From: an uncultured Prevotella sp.
GTDB taxonomy: Bacteria > Bacteroidota > Bacteroidia > Bacteroidales > Bacteroidaceae
DNA: 64,000 nt
Assembly (NCBI GenBank): GCA_905233165.1
Contig: CAJODL010000004.1
Span: 395,436-459,435 of the forward strand
Direction: 5' to 3'
Of this stretch, positions 44,604 through 53,660 are shown one piece after another (the first letter of the stretch is position 1; each line of letters begins with the position of its first letter). The notes beneath the pieces were generated by a model. It was given only the letters and a program-made list of their open reading frames with translations, did not search any database and was not told where the DNA came from. A program made the translations under genes and the position numbers.

Positions 44604-45584
44604 ATGAATATATTAATTACAGGAATACATGGCTTCGTAGGAAGCAATTTGGTAGAGGCTCTGAAGAAGGAGCATACTATTTATGGTTTGGATATCATCA
44701 ATCCGGCCAAGGATCTTTCGAACGAAAACGAAGACGAAAACGAAAAGATTCCCAATGTAGATGCGATTATCCACTTGGCTGGTAAGGCGCACGATACGAA
44801 GAATAAATCTGCTGCGGATGTGTATTTCAAGGTGAATACGGGTCTGACGCAGAGGATTTTTGATTGGTATCTGGCGCATCCGACAGCGAAAAAGTTCATA
44901 CAGTTCTCTACGGTGAAGAGTGCGGCAGATAGGGTGGAAGGGGAGTTCCTGACAGAGGAGTGCATCCCAACGCCGGTAGGCCCTTACGGGGAATCCAAAA
45001 TTGCGGCAGAGAACTATATCATAGAGAAGTTTGCACCAGAGGCGCTGAAGCGTCCGTTCCATAATTTTACGGATGAGGATGCTGTGGTGGATGGAAAGAA
45101 GGTGTATATCATGCGTCCGTGTATGATTCACGGACCTGGCAACAAGGGTAACCTGAACCTGCTGTATGGTGTGGTGAGCAAGGGAATACCATGGCCGTTA
45201 GGTGCCTTCGAGAACAGGCGTTCATTCACGAGCATCGGTAACCTGCAGGAGGTCATAAAGGGCTTGCTGACGAAGGATGTGCCGAGTGGCATTTATCACA
45301 TGGGTGATGATGAGGCACTATCGACGAACGAGTTGATAGAGGCGATATGCAGCGCCTTGGGTAAGAAGGCGCATATATGGAATATCCCCTGTGGACTGAT
45401 GAACGGCGTAGCAAAGATAGGTGACGTGCTGCACCTGCCCCTGAACAGCATGCGCATGCAGAAGCTGACGGAGAACTATGTGGTGTCGAATGCGAAGATA
45501 AAGGCCGCCCTGGGCATGAAGGAAATGCCAGTGAGAGCGAAAGATGGGTTGAGGGAGACGATTAGGAGTTTTGAAGGGAAATAG
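44604..45584 (+). CDS. NAD-dependent nucleotide-sugar epimerase/reductase (extended SDR)
   Basis: The 326-residue protein starts ILITGIHGFVGSNLVEALKK (Rossmann motif) and has AIIHLAGKAHDTK, QFSTVKSAADRVEG and YGESKIAAENYI with the YxxxK pair. HMGDDEALSTNELIEAICSA follows. It resembles the WbpV/Gne-like SDRs that partner WecA/WbpL-type transferases by making their UDP-sugar substrate. Residues 39-47 read SNENEDENEK, coded by AACGAAAACG hexamers, so a short version of the repeat insert is present here too. Its natural partner at 58739 is now 13 kb away, beyond the defence island. Confidence 0.85.
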   Translation: MNILITGIHGFVGSNLVEALKKEHTIYGLDIINPAKDLSNENEDENEKIPNVDAIIHLAGKAHDTKNKSAADVYFKVNTGLTQRIFDWYLAHPTAKKFIQFSTVKSAADRVEGEFLTEECIPTPVGPYGESKIAAENYIIEKFAPEALKRPFHNFTDEDAVVDGKKVYIMRPCMIHGPGNKGNLNLLYGVVSKGIPWPLGAFENRRSFTSIGNLQEVIKGLLTKDVPSGIYHMGDDEALSTNELIEAICSALGKKAHIWNIPCGLMNGVAKIGDVLHLPLNSMRMQKLTENYVVSNAKIKAALGMKEMPVRAKDGLRETIRSFEGK

Positions 45585-45650
45585 TGTAGTGTGTAGAGTG
45601 TAGAGTGTAGTGAGTAGGGAGTAGTGAGTAGTGAGTAGTGAGTAGTGGGA
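45585..45650. repeat. TAGTGAGTAG simple-repeat tract
   Basis: The tract starts in the stop codon of the epimerase gene (TAGTGTAGTGTG) and consists of GTAGTGAGTA variants. It is followed by TTCCTAAAACATCGAAAAA (45651-45669), which recurs at 46058-46076. Confidence 0.78.
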
Positions 45651-46076
45651 TTCCTAAAACATCGAAAAAGACGAAAACCAAGTTCTGTAAAGTTTAAAGT
45701 TTAACGTTTAAAGTTTAAAGTCAGTGGAAAGTTGAGAGTTTAGAGATCTTTGAACAAGCACCCAGATATGATTATCCCTAATATCATAATCCCTTTCAGG
45801 GACTCTATCTCATCAATGGAAAAACCCTGGTTCTTTGACTTCGTCGAACCCGTTCTCGCTCGACATACTGAGAACAAGTTCTCGTCTGTACTCGCTTACT
45901 CACGGCTTTGACTTCGTCGAACCCGTTCTCGCTCGACATACTGAGAACAAGTTCTCGTCTGTACTCGCTTACTCACGGCTTTGAGCAGAAAAAACATATT
46001 ATCAACGATAACCTTAACGTTAACAATTAGGGCACACTGATATCACAGAATTTTTAATTCCTAAAACATCGAAAAA
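45651..46076. repeat. Spacer bounded by 19-bp direct repeats and holding a 73-bp tandem
   Basis: TTCCTAAAACATCGAAAAA occurs at 45651 and 46058. Between them are GTTTAAAGTTTAAAG repeats (about 45690-45720), two identical 73-bp units at 45833-45905 and 45906-45978, and a short hexanucleotide tract AACGATAACCTTAACGTTAA (about 46002-46027). Each 73-bp unit contains the palindrome GAGAACAAGTTCTC. No gene is seen. Confidence 0.8.
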
Positions 46077-46271
46077 TACAAAAACCACGAAAACCCCATA
46101 CCTGTATTAATGTGCTGTGCAGCACTATTGATATAAGTTATATATTTTTCCTTAAAAACAAGCTTTTAGAAAAAAATACCTATCTTATATCTTAATCCTC
46201 TTTCAGAGGCTATTTAATACTGTTATGGAAAAAACATCGGTTACGTGTAACCTTAAAAACAAGGAATTGAT
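46077..46271. other. AT-rich leader of the small gene at 46272
   Basis: This spacer includes GTGCTGTGCAGCAC (palindrome), AT-rich sequence and a CTCTTTCAGAGG palindrome near 46198. No convincing TAnnTTTG box was found. It is probably the 5' edge of the accessory island. Confidence 0.4.
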
Positions 46272-46511
46272 ATGATTACAATACAAGACCTATACAATAT
46301 TGCAGGAAATAAAATAGCAAGTGAGGCTCAAAAGGCTATTATTCGAAATAATTTCCCTCAACATATTGCTGAGCAGATGTGTAATGCCATTGACGGGCAG
46401 GAGAGGGTAGAACACTTTCAACGACTGTTGAGGGAATACAACGAGTGGATGCAGAACCAGCAGCGCCAACAAGAGGCGGTGCAGCGGTTTTTGAGGGAGT
46501 ATTATCATTGA
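46272..46511 (+). CDS. Small helical protein of unknown function (79 aa)
   Basis: The 79-residue protein is predicted almost wholly alpha-helical (ITIQDLYNIAGNKIASEAQK, later LLREYNEWMQNQQRQQEAVQ). It is rich in Gln and Arg at the C-terminus and has no signal or membrane segment. I do not recognise a family. The start has a purine-rich context (AAGGAATTGATATG). It is the first gene of the accessory island and is followed by TTCAAGG/GGTTC repeats (46511-46565), then the broken TIR gene. Confidence 0.5.
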   Translation: MITIQDLYNIAGNKIASEAQKAIIRNNFPQHIAEQMCNAIDGQERVEHFQRLLREYNEWMQNQQRQQEAVQRFLREYYH

Positions 46512-46568
46512 TGGTTCATGGTTCAAGGCAATTTTTGGTTCTTGGTTCAGGATTAAGGGTTCAAGAAT

Positions 46569-46999
46569 ATGGACAAGAAGTATGACATATTCATATCACA
46601 CGCAAGTGAGGATAAAGATGCGATAGTGCGGCCATTAGCAACCGTACTTGAGAGGCTATCGGTGCGAGTGTGGTATGATGAGTTTTCATTGCAGCTTGGT
46701 GACAGCCTGACTGCCTCGATAGACAAAGGCTTGCAGGAATCAAAACATGGATAGTGTCGCTGTATGACCTTATGGTGGTTTCTGACTATTGCAAGGACGA
46801 ACGTGAATTCATGCTATACCTATATATGCATAACGACATCGCTATGAAGAATATCAGTTGGAAGGATGAACTTGATATTTTCGGACAGTATCTCAACAAT
46901 AATCTGGCGCAAACTATCAGTAAGGATGATGGAACCATGATATTTGACGGAAGTGAATTTTTTGATAAAGAATACGCAGAGAATTTTAGTTGGAGGTGA
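46569..46999 (+). pseudogene. Broken TIR-domain gene fused to the remnant of another gene
   Basis: From 46569 a frame encodes KYDIFISHASEDKDAIVRPL and VLERLSVRVWYDEFSLQLGD, then SLTASIDKGLQESKHG and a stop at 46752. This is the first half of a TIR domain, including the catalytic-region W-Y-DEFSL segment. The rest of the fold is missing. An overlapping frame from 46754 to 46999 (KDEREFMLYLYMHNDIAMKN) looks like the C-terminal end of a different protein. The two are probably joined by deletion. TIR proteins in defence cleave NAD; this copy cannot be active as such. Confidence 0.65.
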
Positions 47000-47011
47000 A
47001 ATAGAGAACAT

Positions 47012-50000
47012 ATGAAAAAATCAACATACAACAAAATTAAGTCATCTATGCCAGACTCGCTACGTATGAAACTGGACCATATCAAGAGATATATTGATGC
47101 AGGAAAGGCTTCTGTACTAGTAGGAGCTGGATTCAGTAAGAATGCCCAAATGCCTGATCATGCTGAGATGAAAGACTGGAATGCGCTAGGACTGGATTTC
47201 TATAGGAAATTATATGGTGACCCAGAAGAGGGTAGTCTAATGTTCCAAAATCCGATCAACTTGGCCACGCAAGTGGAAGCTAGCTTCGGACGACATGAAT
47301 TAGATAACTTGATAGAACAATCGCTGCCGGATGATGTGATAGTACACAGTCCACTTCATGTGAGTCTGCTGAATCTGGGCTGGCGTGATGTGTTTACTAC
47401 AAACTATGACACACTGTTAGAACGGGCATGCTTGGACGCGAACACCCCCTATACGGTTGTATACAACAAAGACACATTGCTCTATTCAACATCACCGCGA
47501 ATCGTAAAGTTACATGGATCTTTCCCAAATATTCATCCCTACATTATTACAGAAGAGGATTATCGGACTTATCCACAGTGCTATCCAGAGTTTGTGAATA
47601 CTGTCAGACAATCGCTTATAGAGAACTTATTCTGTTTGATTGGGTTCTCGGGTGATGACCCCAACTTCAAATCATGGCTAGGATGGCTACGGGATGTAAT
47701 GGGGAAGAATATCTCACCAGTCTATTTTGTGACTTACGACAGTAATCTGCATGATTCGCGGCGTAACTTGCTGGCAAAGCAACGGATAGAGGTGTTAAAC
47801 CTTTATGATCTACCTGATGTTGATGGCTTGCAACAGGCATTTGAGTTTTTGTTCCAATATCTGGAAACGGAGAATCAGAGTCAGTGGAACTTGAAACTCA
47901 AGAAAAGATTGTGGGAGTTGAAGACAGTTGACCAGTTGAAGGAGGTTACCAATGAGATGGCTGCCATCCGTAACACTTATCCGGGATGGTTGATTCTGCC
48001 AGAGAAGTATTATGATGACTGTAGAGATGTGGTATCTGAAGTCCATTCATGCGTAAAAATACGCGAAATGGATGGTTTAAAGAAGGATGATTTGTACCGG
48101 TTCTACTATGAGTTATGTTGGAGATTACAAGTGACGTTGACTCCAATGAATATAGACTGGATGGTGGTAGCTTTCGAGGTTATCCCGATAGAAGAGATAG
48201 CAGACAATCCTATGCTTGGAGATGTGAAACTTACTCTGCTATCGTACTACAGACTGGTAGGAAAAGAGCCGGAATATGAAAAGTTGGCCACAGCCCTTGA
48301 TGTGCACAAGAATGAACTAAAGCCTTTTCAATTGAGGAAGTTTTGTTATGACCGTTGCCTGATGGCTCTCTCAAGGCTTGATCATGAAAAAGTAAAGACC
48401 ATTCTTAACTCATGGCAGGTGTATGAAACAGATTTTGTAGGAGCAATATGGAAGGCTGCAGTAATGGCTGAGGTCGATCAGATGGGAGATGCTCTTAATC
48501 TGCTGAATAAATCATCTGAACAGGTTCGTCGTGCTATCCTTTCCTGTCAAAAGGAGTCTTTTTTCTATAAGTCATGCCAGGTAGCCATTGAGCGTTCATT
48601 ATATATACTGGGAAGGCAGTATGGTCAGTATAAGAAATATTCCAACTGCGACTATATAAACGAAATACGTTTATTCCGTGAAAAGTCGAAGGATGATTCT
48701 GGGGGTAAAAAGACAACAAAATCACATGGGTTCAATGTAGGTGATGTGCGCACGACATGGCACATGGGATCTTCAGGTTATGTTAAAGAGTACTTGTATG
48801 GCTATCGTTTTTACGCTCTCTGCGAACAGATAGGGAGGCCAGTAGGAGTGCCTGGAATGACGATGAACACTAATGACCATAAACTTTATTTGCCAATCCT
48901 GCTTAAATACAACTATTATTTCCCGATAGGCGTAATGTTGAGGAGCTGCAATGGGAAACTGGTGGATGAGGTTCTTAGTCGCAAGGAGATGGCTTTGTTC
49001 AGCAGAGACTTGGCTAATGACTTTTTTGATCTGCTATATGCATATTTGCAGAAAGCAAATAAGAAAAATAAGCTGGATCGGATTCATATTCAAGATAGTT
49101 GCATACCTGTGATGATAAGGATGTGCAGTAAGGCAAGTGCTGACAGGGTAAAGAAGATTGCAGAATACGTGATAGAGACCCATTCTACATTATCTTTATC
49201 TGAAGAGCAATCAGAGACGAAAAATTTGAAGACATTATACAATGCACTTCCAGCTACAGAATTGAATGAGGTTATCCGTAAAGTGTATGAGCAGCCCATA
49301 GTTCTCAGTCCAAATTATGAAAACGACATATACTGTCCTTTAGGGCATACGGAAGGTGTTACATTTAGTTCCCTTGCTGTACAACAGTCGTTGGATGGGT
49401 TGGCTGATGATAATATAAAGGTTCAAGAGGTGGCATACTTAAGAGCATATCGGCTACTGAGAGGTGTGCTTAAAAATAAAGATCGTAGAACCCTCGAAGA
49501 GGCTATTGTTAAATGGCGCAACACCACTACAGATATGGAGCATGTGTGCTTTTCATACATTGATGTGCCGGAAACTGAAGGAGATAATTACTCGCAGAAG
49601 GATTTCTTTGACAAGTATTTGAAAGATCTGTTACAGATTGACGTAAGTAATGCCAGAAGCTCGTCAACATATGACAAGATTTCAGACTTGCTGCGTCAAA
49701 TCAATTACTGTAGGAATCATTTGGCTAATCTTGATCCAACGGATGTCATCGCTCTATTCTGCAAACTGATTATAGACAACAAATCTATCATAGATAACAG
49801 CGAGGCGGAAGATTTTATTATGGGTGGATTCCGCAATGACGTGATTAATGTGATAGATGGCTTTGTAGAATTCCTTGGTATGGTGGAATTGTCGGGAGTG
49901 ACAGCAGATATAATACAATCCTTGACTAATACTGCTTATGTCTTAAGGGAAACTGGCTACCCTTACATGACTATTTTGGTATTGTTGAGACGCCATAACC

Positions 50001-50482
50001 GTAGTCTCAAGGAATCTGAATTAAAAAAAGAGATGCTGACAAGGATCACTGATAGTGCAGGATTTGCGCAGGCTATGGATATTGGTCAAAGTATTAAAAT
50101 CTTACACGACGAAAATCGTAGTTACCAGAGTCAAATACATCAGATTATCAGCCTTTGTGAATATTCACAAAGTGATAATGTGCGCAGTTGGCTTTATGTA
50201 CTTTATTATTTAGTGATTCAACATGCAATAAAAGAGCAGAGCAAGGCTAAACTGATGAGACTATTGGATATTATATATCAGACGGATAATTATTCAGAAA
50301 GCGATGCTGATAGATTGTCAGACAACCGCTACTATACTTCACTCATTGCTGGTGCTCTCGCAAAGTTGTGGGGAGAGACCGAACAGACAAAAATTTGGAA
50401 AAAACTATCGGAAGATGGTACTAATGAATTCAATGATGTCAGCCTAGCATACTGGCATGGTTGGAAAGCTGTGGAGAAGTGA
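47012..50482 (+). CDS. SIR2-domain protein with long helical C-terminus (defence-associated sirtuin-like)
   Basis: The 1,156-residue protein begins with a SIR2 domain: VGAGFSKNAQMPDH (37-50), TTNYDTLLERA (129-139, N131), KLHGSFP (166-172, H168) and GFSGDDPNFKSWLG (211-224). These residues line the NAD pocket in the SIR2_2 group. About 900 residues of helical repeats follow without further motifs. In known antiphage proteins this architecture couples a sensor region to NAD depletion (for example DSR-type proteins). It starts 12 bases after TIR debris. The key residues are present, so it may be active. An exact family match cannot be made from sequence reading alone. Confidence 0.8.
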   Translation: MKKSTYNKIKSSMPDSLRMKLDHIKRYIDAGKASVLVGAGFSKNAQMPDHAEMKDWNALGLDFYRKLYGDPEEGSLMFQNPINLATQVEASFGRHELDNLIEQSLPDDVIVHSPLHVSLLNLGWRDVFTTNYDTLLERACLDANTPYTVVYNKDTLLYSTSPRIVKLHGSFPNIHPYIITEEDYRTYPQCYPEFVNTVRQSLIENLFCLIGFSGDDPNFKSWLGWLRDVMGKNISPVYFVTYDSNLHDSRRNLLAKQRIEVLNLYDLPDVDGLQQAFEFLFQYLETENQSQWNLKLKKRLWELKTVDQLKEVTNEMAAIRNTYPGWLILPEKYYDDCRDVVSEVHSCVKIREMDGLKKDDLYRFYYELCWRLQVTLTPMNIDWMVVAFEVIPIEEIADNPMLGDVKLTLLSYYRLVGKEPEYEKLATALDVHKNELKPFQLRKFCYDRCLMALSRLDHEKVKTILNSWQVYETDFVGAIWKAAVMAEVDQMGDALNLLNKSSEQVRRAILSCQKESFFYKSCQVAIERSLYILGRQYGQYKKYSNCDYINEIRLFREKSKDDSGGKKTTKSHGFNVGDVRTTWHMGSSGYVKEYLYGYRFYALCEQIGRPVGVPGMTMNTNDHKLYLPILLKYNYYFPIGVMLRSCNGKLVDEVLSRKEMALFSRDLANDFFDLLYAYLQKANKKNKLDRIHIQDSCIPVMIRMCSKASADRVKKIAEYVIETHSTLSLSEEQSETKNLKTLYNALPATELNEVIRKVYEQPIVLSPNYENDIYCPLGHTEGVTFSSLAVQQSLDGLADDNIKVQEVAYLRAYRLLRGVLKNKDRRTLEEAIVKWRNTTTDMEHVCFSYIDVPETEGDNYSQKDFFDKYLKDLLQIDVSNARSSSTYDKISDLLRQINYCRNHLANLDPTDVIALFCKLIIDNKSIIDNSEAEDFIMGGFRNDVINVIDGFVEFLGMVELSGVTADIIQSLTNTAYVLRETGYPYMTILVLLRRHNRSLKESELKKEMLTRITDSAGFAQAMDIGQSIKILHDENRSYQSQIHQIISLCEYSQSDNVRSWLYVLYYLVIQHAIKEQSKAKLMRLLDIIYQTDNYSESDADRLSDNRYYTSLIAGALAKLWGETEQTKIWKKLSEDGTNEFNDVSLAYWHGWKAVEK

Positions 50483-50683
50483 GGAGATGAGGATGTGACA
50501 ATATGATACAAGTGTACAATATTGTGAGGATAAGCGTTATAATAAAATAACTAGCGAAAAGACAAAAACGCCAGTCTCAGAATTTGTATTAATAAAAGAA
50601 AAAGCCCAAATGGTGTATGGTTATTTTGATAATGGCAAACATGCATGAAGTGAGATAAAAACGAAAATAATATAACTAAGAAT
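50483..50683. other. Spacer after the SIR2 gene
   Basis: It has AT-rich sequence without an accepted gene. AAAACGCCAGTCTCAG to CCCAAATGG near 50570-50612 resembles gene debris but no frame is long enough. Confidence 0.35.
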
Positions 50684-50752
50684 ATGAGATACTTAATGGT
50701 AGTAGCGCATCCTGATGATGAGGTTTTGGGATGTGGCGTTTCCAATTTATAA
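50684..50752 (+). pseudogene. N-terminal stub of a PIG-L/LmbE-type deacetylase
   Basis: The 22-codon frame reads MRYLMVVAHPDDEVLGCG and ends after five more residues. AHPDDExLGCG is the metal-binding N-terminal signature of PIG-L deacetylases (usually over 200 residues). Everything after it is lost, so this is a remnant of a sugar-modifying gene at the place where the defence island begins. Confidence 0.7.
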
Positions 50753-50849
50753 GTGGACCAAGAATGGGAATTTGGTGGATGACAGAATATAGTAAGGTGA
50801 AAGATTTTATTGTGAAGAATCACAGGAATCTTTACGGCATAATATAGAA

Positions 50850-50960
50850 GACCACCTGGCTTTGAACTGGATTAAGCACAACAGGAAGCTGATGGATACC
50901 GATACTATTAAATCTGAACGAGTGGAGAGATTTAAGGAACTACTGGAAATGATTGAATAG
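50850..50960 (+). pseudogene. C-terminal remnant of an unknown gene
   Basis: The frame DHLALNWIKHNRKLMDTDTI and then ERVERFKELLEMIE ends at a stop at 50958-50960. It has no start codon of its own and stops occur just upstream. It looks like the C-terminal part of a helicase-associated or similar domain, but the family is not clear. It shows that this gap was built from pieces of deleted genes. Confidence 0.4.
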
Positions 50961-51010
50961 TATAAGAGAAAGAATCAATCCGTTTAGTGTTTGAGAGAAA
51001 ACTAAATACA

Positions 51011-51922
51011 ATGGGAAGAATAACGGACTTGTTAAATGCTATAAATGTGACAAAAGAGGATATAGAGGAATTGTATAGCATCTTTCGTATAGTGGAGGAT
51101 TATAACCTGCCTGTTATAAGATTCTACCTATATGCAGGTTCAGGATTGATAAGGCAGCGTGTGAATGAAAAAGGTACGACTTTCAATACAATATCAGAAT
51201 TGAATTATCCTCCTGCTTATTGCATAACTAAATATGAACGTGCGAACCTGCCTTTTCAGCCAATGTTTTATGCGTGTTCGTTCCTTGGTGATTATGATGA
51301 TGAGAAGAATCCTCCTCCGCGTGTGATATCGTTGCAAGAAACTTCCTCTTTCTTTAAGGATACAAAATCCAGTGGTATAGAACGTTGTACGGTTTCTCGT
51401 TGGGAGGTTGTTCAGGACATAGAACTGATTGCCATGCCTTTCTTGGCTGATTATAAAATGCCATGTGCAGTTATCCAGCAAATAAAGGAAGCGTGGAATC
51501 AAGGATTGCGTGATAATAATGTTAATGCAGATGGTCGGGAGTTGATTGAGTATATGGCAAATGAAATAGGGAAGGATTTCAAAACAAGCGTGGAGTACTT
51601 CAAGATTGCCAATTTCGTGAACTATGTGCTTAATGTGAATGAGAAAACTAAGAATGCAGACGGGGTGATTTACCCTTCTGTTCCAGCAGGAGGTGCAGGG
51701 TTTAATGTCGCCGTTAGACCTTCTGTTGTAGATGAGAAAATTAAGTTTGTCGGTGCGTCGTTGTGTCATTTGCTAAAGAGAGAAGATAAGTCTTATTTGT
51801 GCATTATGAATGATACGGAATCTATAAACAATGGAATTATTACGTATAAAGATAAGGTTATAGAGGACGCAGAGAAGAATGTATATCAAGCGTATGCTAA
51901 TGGGTTATCTTTCATCAATTGA
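51011..51922 (+). CDS. RES-domain-like protein (possible NAD-degrading effector)
   Basis: The 303-residue protein has RFYLYAGSGLIRQRV, TTFNTISELNYPPAYC and ERANLPFQPMFYACSF, then SLQETSSFF and DGVIYPSVPAGGAGFNVAV. The Arg (RAN), Glu (QETSS) and Ser (YPSV) with surrounding sequence fit the RES fold, whose toxin members break down NAD. It is longer than usual (about 150-230) because of a helical insert around residues 135-205. No Xre/ParS-type antitoxin is adjacent. Instead an OLD-like ATPase follows after 56 bases. I chose the ATG at 51011 over the GTG at 50987, since the extra residues look unrelated to the domain. Confidence 0.62.
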   Translation: MGRITDLLNAINVTKEDIEELYSIFRIVEDYNLPVIRFYLYAGSGLIRQRVNEKGTTFNTISELNYPPAYCITKYERANLPFQPMFYACSFLGDYDDEKNPPPRVISLQETSSFFKDTKSSGIERCTVSRWEVVQDIELIAMPFLADYKMPCAVIQQIKEAWNQGLRDNNVNADGRELIEYMANEIGKDFKTSVEYFKIANFVNYVLNVNEKTKNADGVIYPSVPAGGAGFNVAVRPSVVDEKIKFVGASLCHLLKREDKSYLCIMNDTESINNGIITYKDKVIEDAEKNVYQAYANGLSFIN

Positions 51923-51978
51923 TACGCGAAACGGGGGCATAATAATGAAAACTAAAAATAGATATAGCGTTAGAGACT

Positions 51979-53568
51979 ATGCTGAAAGAAATCAAAATTC
52001 ATAAATATCGTGGCTTTAAGGATGTGTCGTTTAAGTTAGGCACGCAGTTGACAGTGATTGCGGGGCAGAACGGAACTCAGAAGACTACGTTGTTGGGTAT
52101 GCTCACTCAGATGTTTACCCTTGACCCCAAATCTGCTATGGGGTCTGAGAAACCTTTGATAGGTGGTAACTACAGGTCGGATTTTACAAACAAGTTTAAG
52201 TTCTCACCAACATATGACAAGGCCGGTGACCATGAGTGGACGCTGAGTTTTGATGGGATGGATGACTTTACGGTAACAAGCATATGGCGCAAGAAAGAGG
52301 AAGGCACCATCCGCTTTTGGCAGAAAGGGACACATGCTGCTGGTTCTGGTTATATACAGTATCCCGTTCTTTACCTTAGTCTCAGGAGGTTATTTCCAAT
52401 TGGTGAAGATACAAAGATTGACGTGTCTAACGGCGTGGAATTGACTGATGCAGAGAAGAGAGAGTATAAGAAGTTCCATGATGATGTGTTGTTTAACGTT
52501 TTTGATGATGCACAGCCATTATACTTGGAAGGCGCAGAGAAACAGACGTTAGGTGTGAATACTGCTTCATACGATTGGAGATCTAATTCTGCCGGGCAGG
52601 ATAATCTTGGAAAGATAGTTTTGGCATTGTTCTCGTTTAAACGCTTAAAGGATAACTATCCTAAAGAGTATAAGGGCGGTATATTAGCTATAGATGAACT
52701 GGATACGACACTGTTCCCTGCATCTCAAATTAAGATATTGAAGAGTCTGCAGTCATACGCCAGCAAATGCAAAGTTCAGATTATCTTTACGACTCATTCT
52801 TTGACGTTGATTAAAGAAAGCTGCAAGTTGCAAGATGAATGTGATGCGAATGAAGCAAGAAGAGGGCAGGTAAATGTTGTGTTCCTGAAGAGGGAAGATG
52901 ACCATATTGCCATTAAAGAACACGTTGGCTATGGTACCATTGAGAATAATCTGTGTGTATCGTTGGCTGAGAAACCCAATACTCAGATAAATATCTATAC
53001 TGAGGATAATGAAGGGTGGTTGTTTATGTACAATATGGTGCCTTCAAAGTATAGGAGTATCATTAAGCATATTAATGCCAAGATGTGTTGTACTGAGTAC
53101 ATTAACCTGATAGAAGCTAAAATCCCCAATTTCTTTCCGCCAGAAGGACTGGTAGTTCTGGATGGGGATGTGGAGGAAACGCAACATACAAGACGGGTAG
53201 CTAACAAGTATTTAGCATTACCAGGTCCATTATCTCCTGAAAGACTTGTGGCGAAATGGTTATATGAAATGTCAGACCAAGATCCGTTCTGGATTTCTAT
53301 AAATAGAGGGTACAGCAAACAATATTGTTTTAAGGACTACCGTTACCAAGATATTGTAACCAGCGACAAGAGTAAACGTGCTATAGCCAAGGACTGGTTC
53401 CAAAGTCAGTGTGTGAAAGATGTATGGGGTACAAAGGCTCAGAAGATGATGAAGTACTGGAAGAAAAGCCATCAAGAAGAGGTGGTTGCCTTTGTTACAG
53501 AGTTTGAGAAGATGATAAAAAGAATCATCAAGGAACGAGGAATGTTAGCTGAAGAATTTGGGCTATAA
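51979..53568 (+). CDS. OLD-family-like ATPase with TOPRIM-like C-terminus
   Basis: The 529-residue protein starts LKEIKIHKYRGFKDVSFKLG, the typical start of RecF/OLD-like ABC ATPases. The P-loop GQNGTQKT (29-36) has Gln where Gly is canonical. GGILAIDELDTTLFPASQ (about 231-248) is Walker B, and IIFTTHSLTLIKE the His switch. From about residue 330, INIYTEDNEGWLFMYN and EGLVVLDGDVEE carry the Glu and DxD of a TOPRIM nuclease site. OLD proteins such as GajA and AriA/B use this combination in phage defence. The RES-like gene lies upstream on the same strand, suggesting a two-gene system. Confidence 0.75.
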   Translation: MLKEIKIHKYRGFKDVSFKLGTQLTVIAGQNGTQKTTLLGMLTQMFTLDPKSAMGSEKPLIGGNYRSDFTNKFKFSPTYDKAGDHEWTLSFDGMDDFTVTSIWRKKEEGTIRFWQKGTHAAGSGYIQYPVLYLSLRRLFPIGEDTKIDVSNGVELTDAEKREYKKFHDDVLFNVFDDAQPLYLEGAEKQTLGVNTASYDWRSNSAGQDNLGKIVLALFSFKRLKDNYPKEYKGGILAIDELDTTLFPASQIKILKSLQSYASKCKVQIIFTTHSLTLIKESCKLQDECDANEARRGQVNVVFLKREDDHIAIKEHVGYGTIENNLCVSLAEKPNTQINIYTEDNEGWLFMYNMVPSKYRSIIKHINAKMCCTEYINLIEAKIPNFFPPEGLVVLDGDVEETQHTRRVANKYLALPGPLSPERLVAKWLYEMSDQDPFWISINRGYSKQYCFKDYRYQDIVTSDKSKRAIAKDWFQSQCVKDVWGTKAQKMMKYWKKSHQEEVVAFVTEFEKMIKRIIKERGMLAEEFGL

Positions 53569-53625
53569 ATTACCTAAGTTCGAGTTAAACACTGTTAATA
53601 AATCGTTAGTTTGTATAAAAAACTG

Positions 53626-53633
53626 TACTTTTG
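53626..53633 (+). promoter_or_regulatory. -7 promoter element before the ATPase/nuclease/Dam operon
   Basis: TACTTTTG fits TAnnTTTG, and TTTG at 53610-53613 lies 12 nt upstream (closer than the usual ~20). Transcription would start near 53640. This makes the in-frame start at 53631 impossible and supports the ATG at 53661. Confidence 0.55.
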
Positions 53634-53660
53634 CAGATTAGAATATTCTGCAAAGGAATA

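Noticed and set aside
46569..50482. Thoeris system (TIR plus SIR2)
   Set aside because: The TIR gene is truncated, and the SIR2 protein is 1,156 residues with helical repeats rather than a short SIR2-SLOG ThsA.
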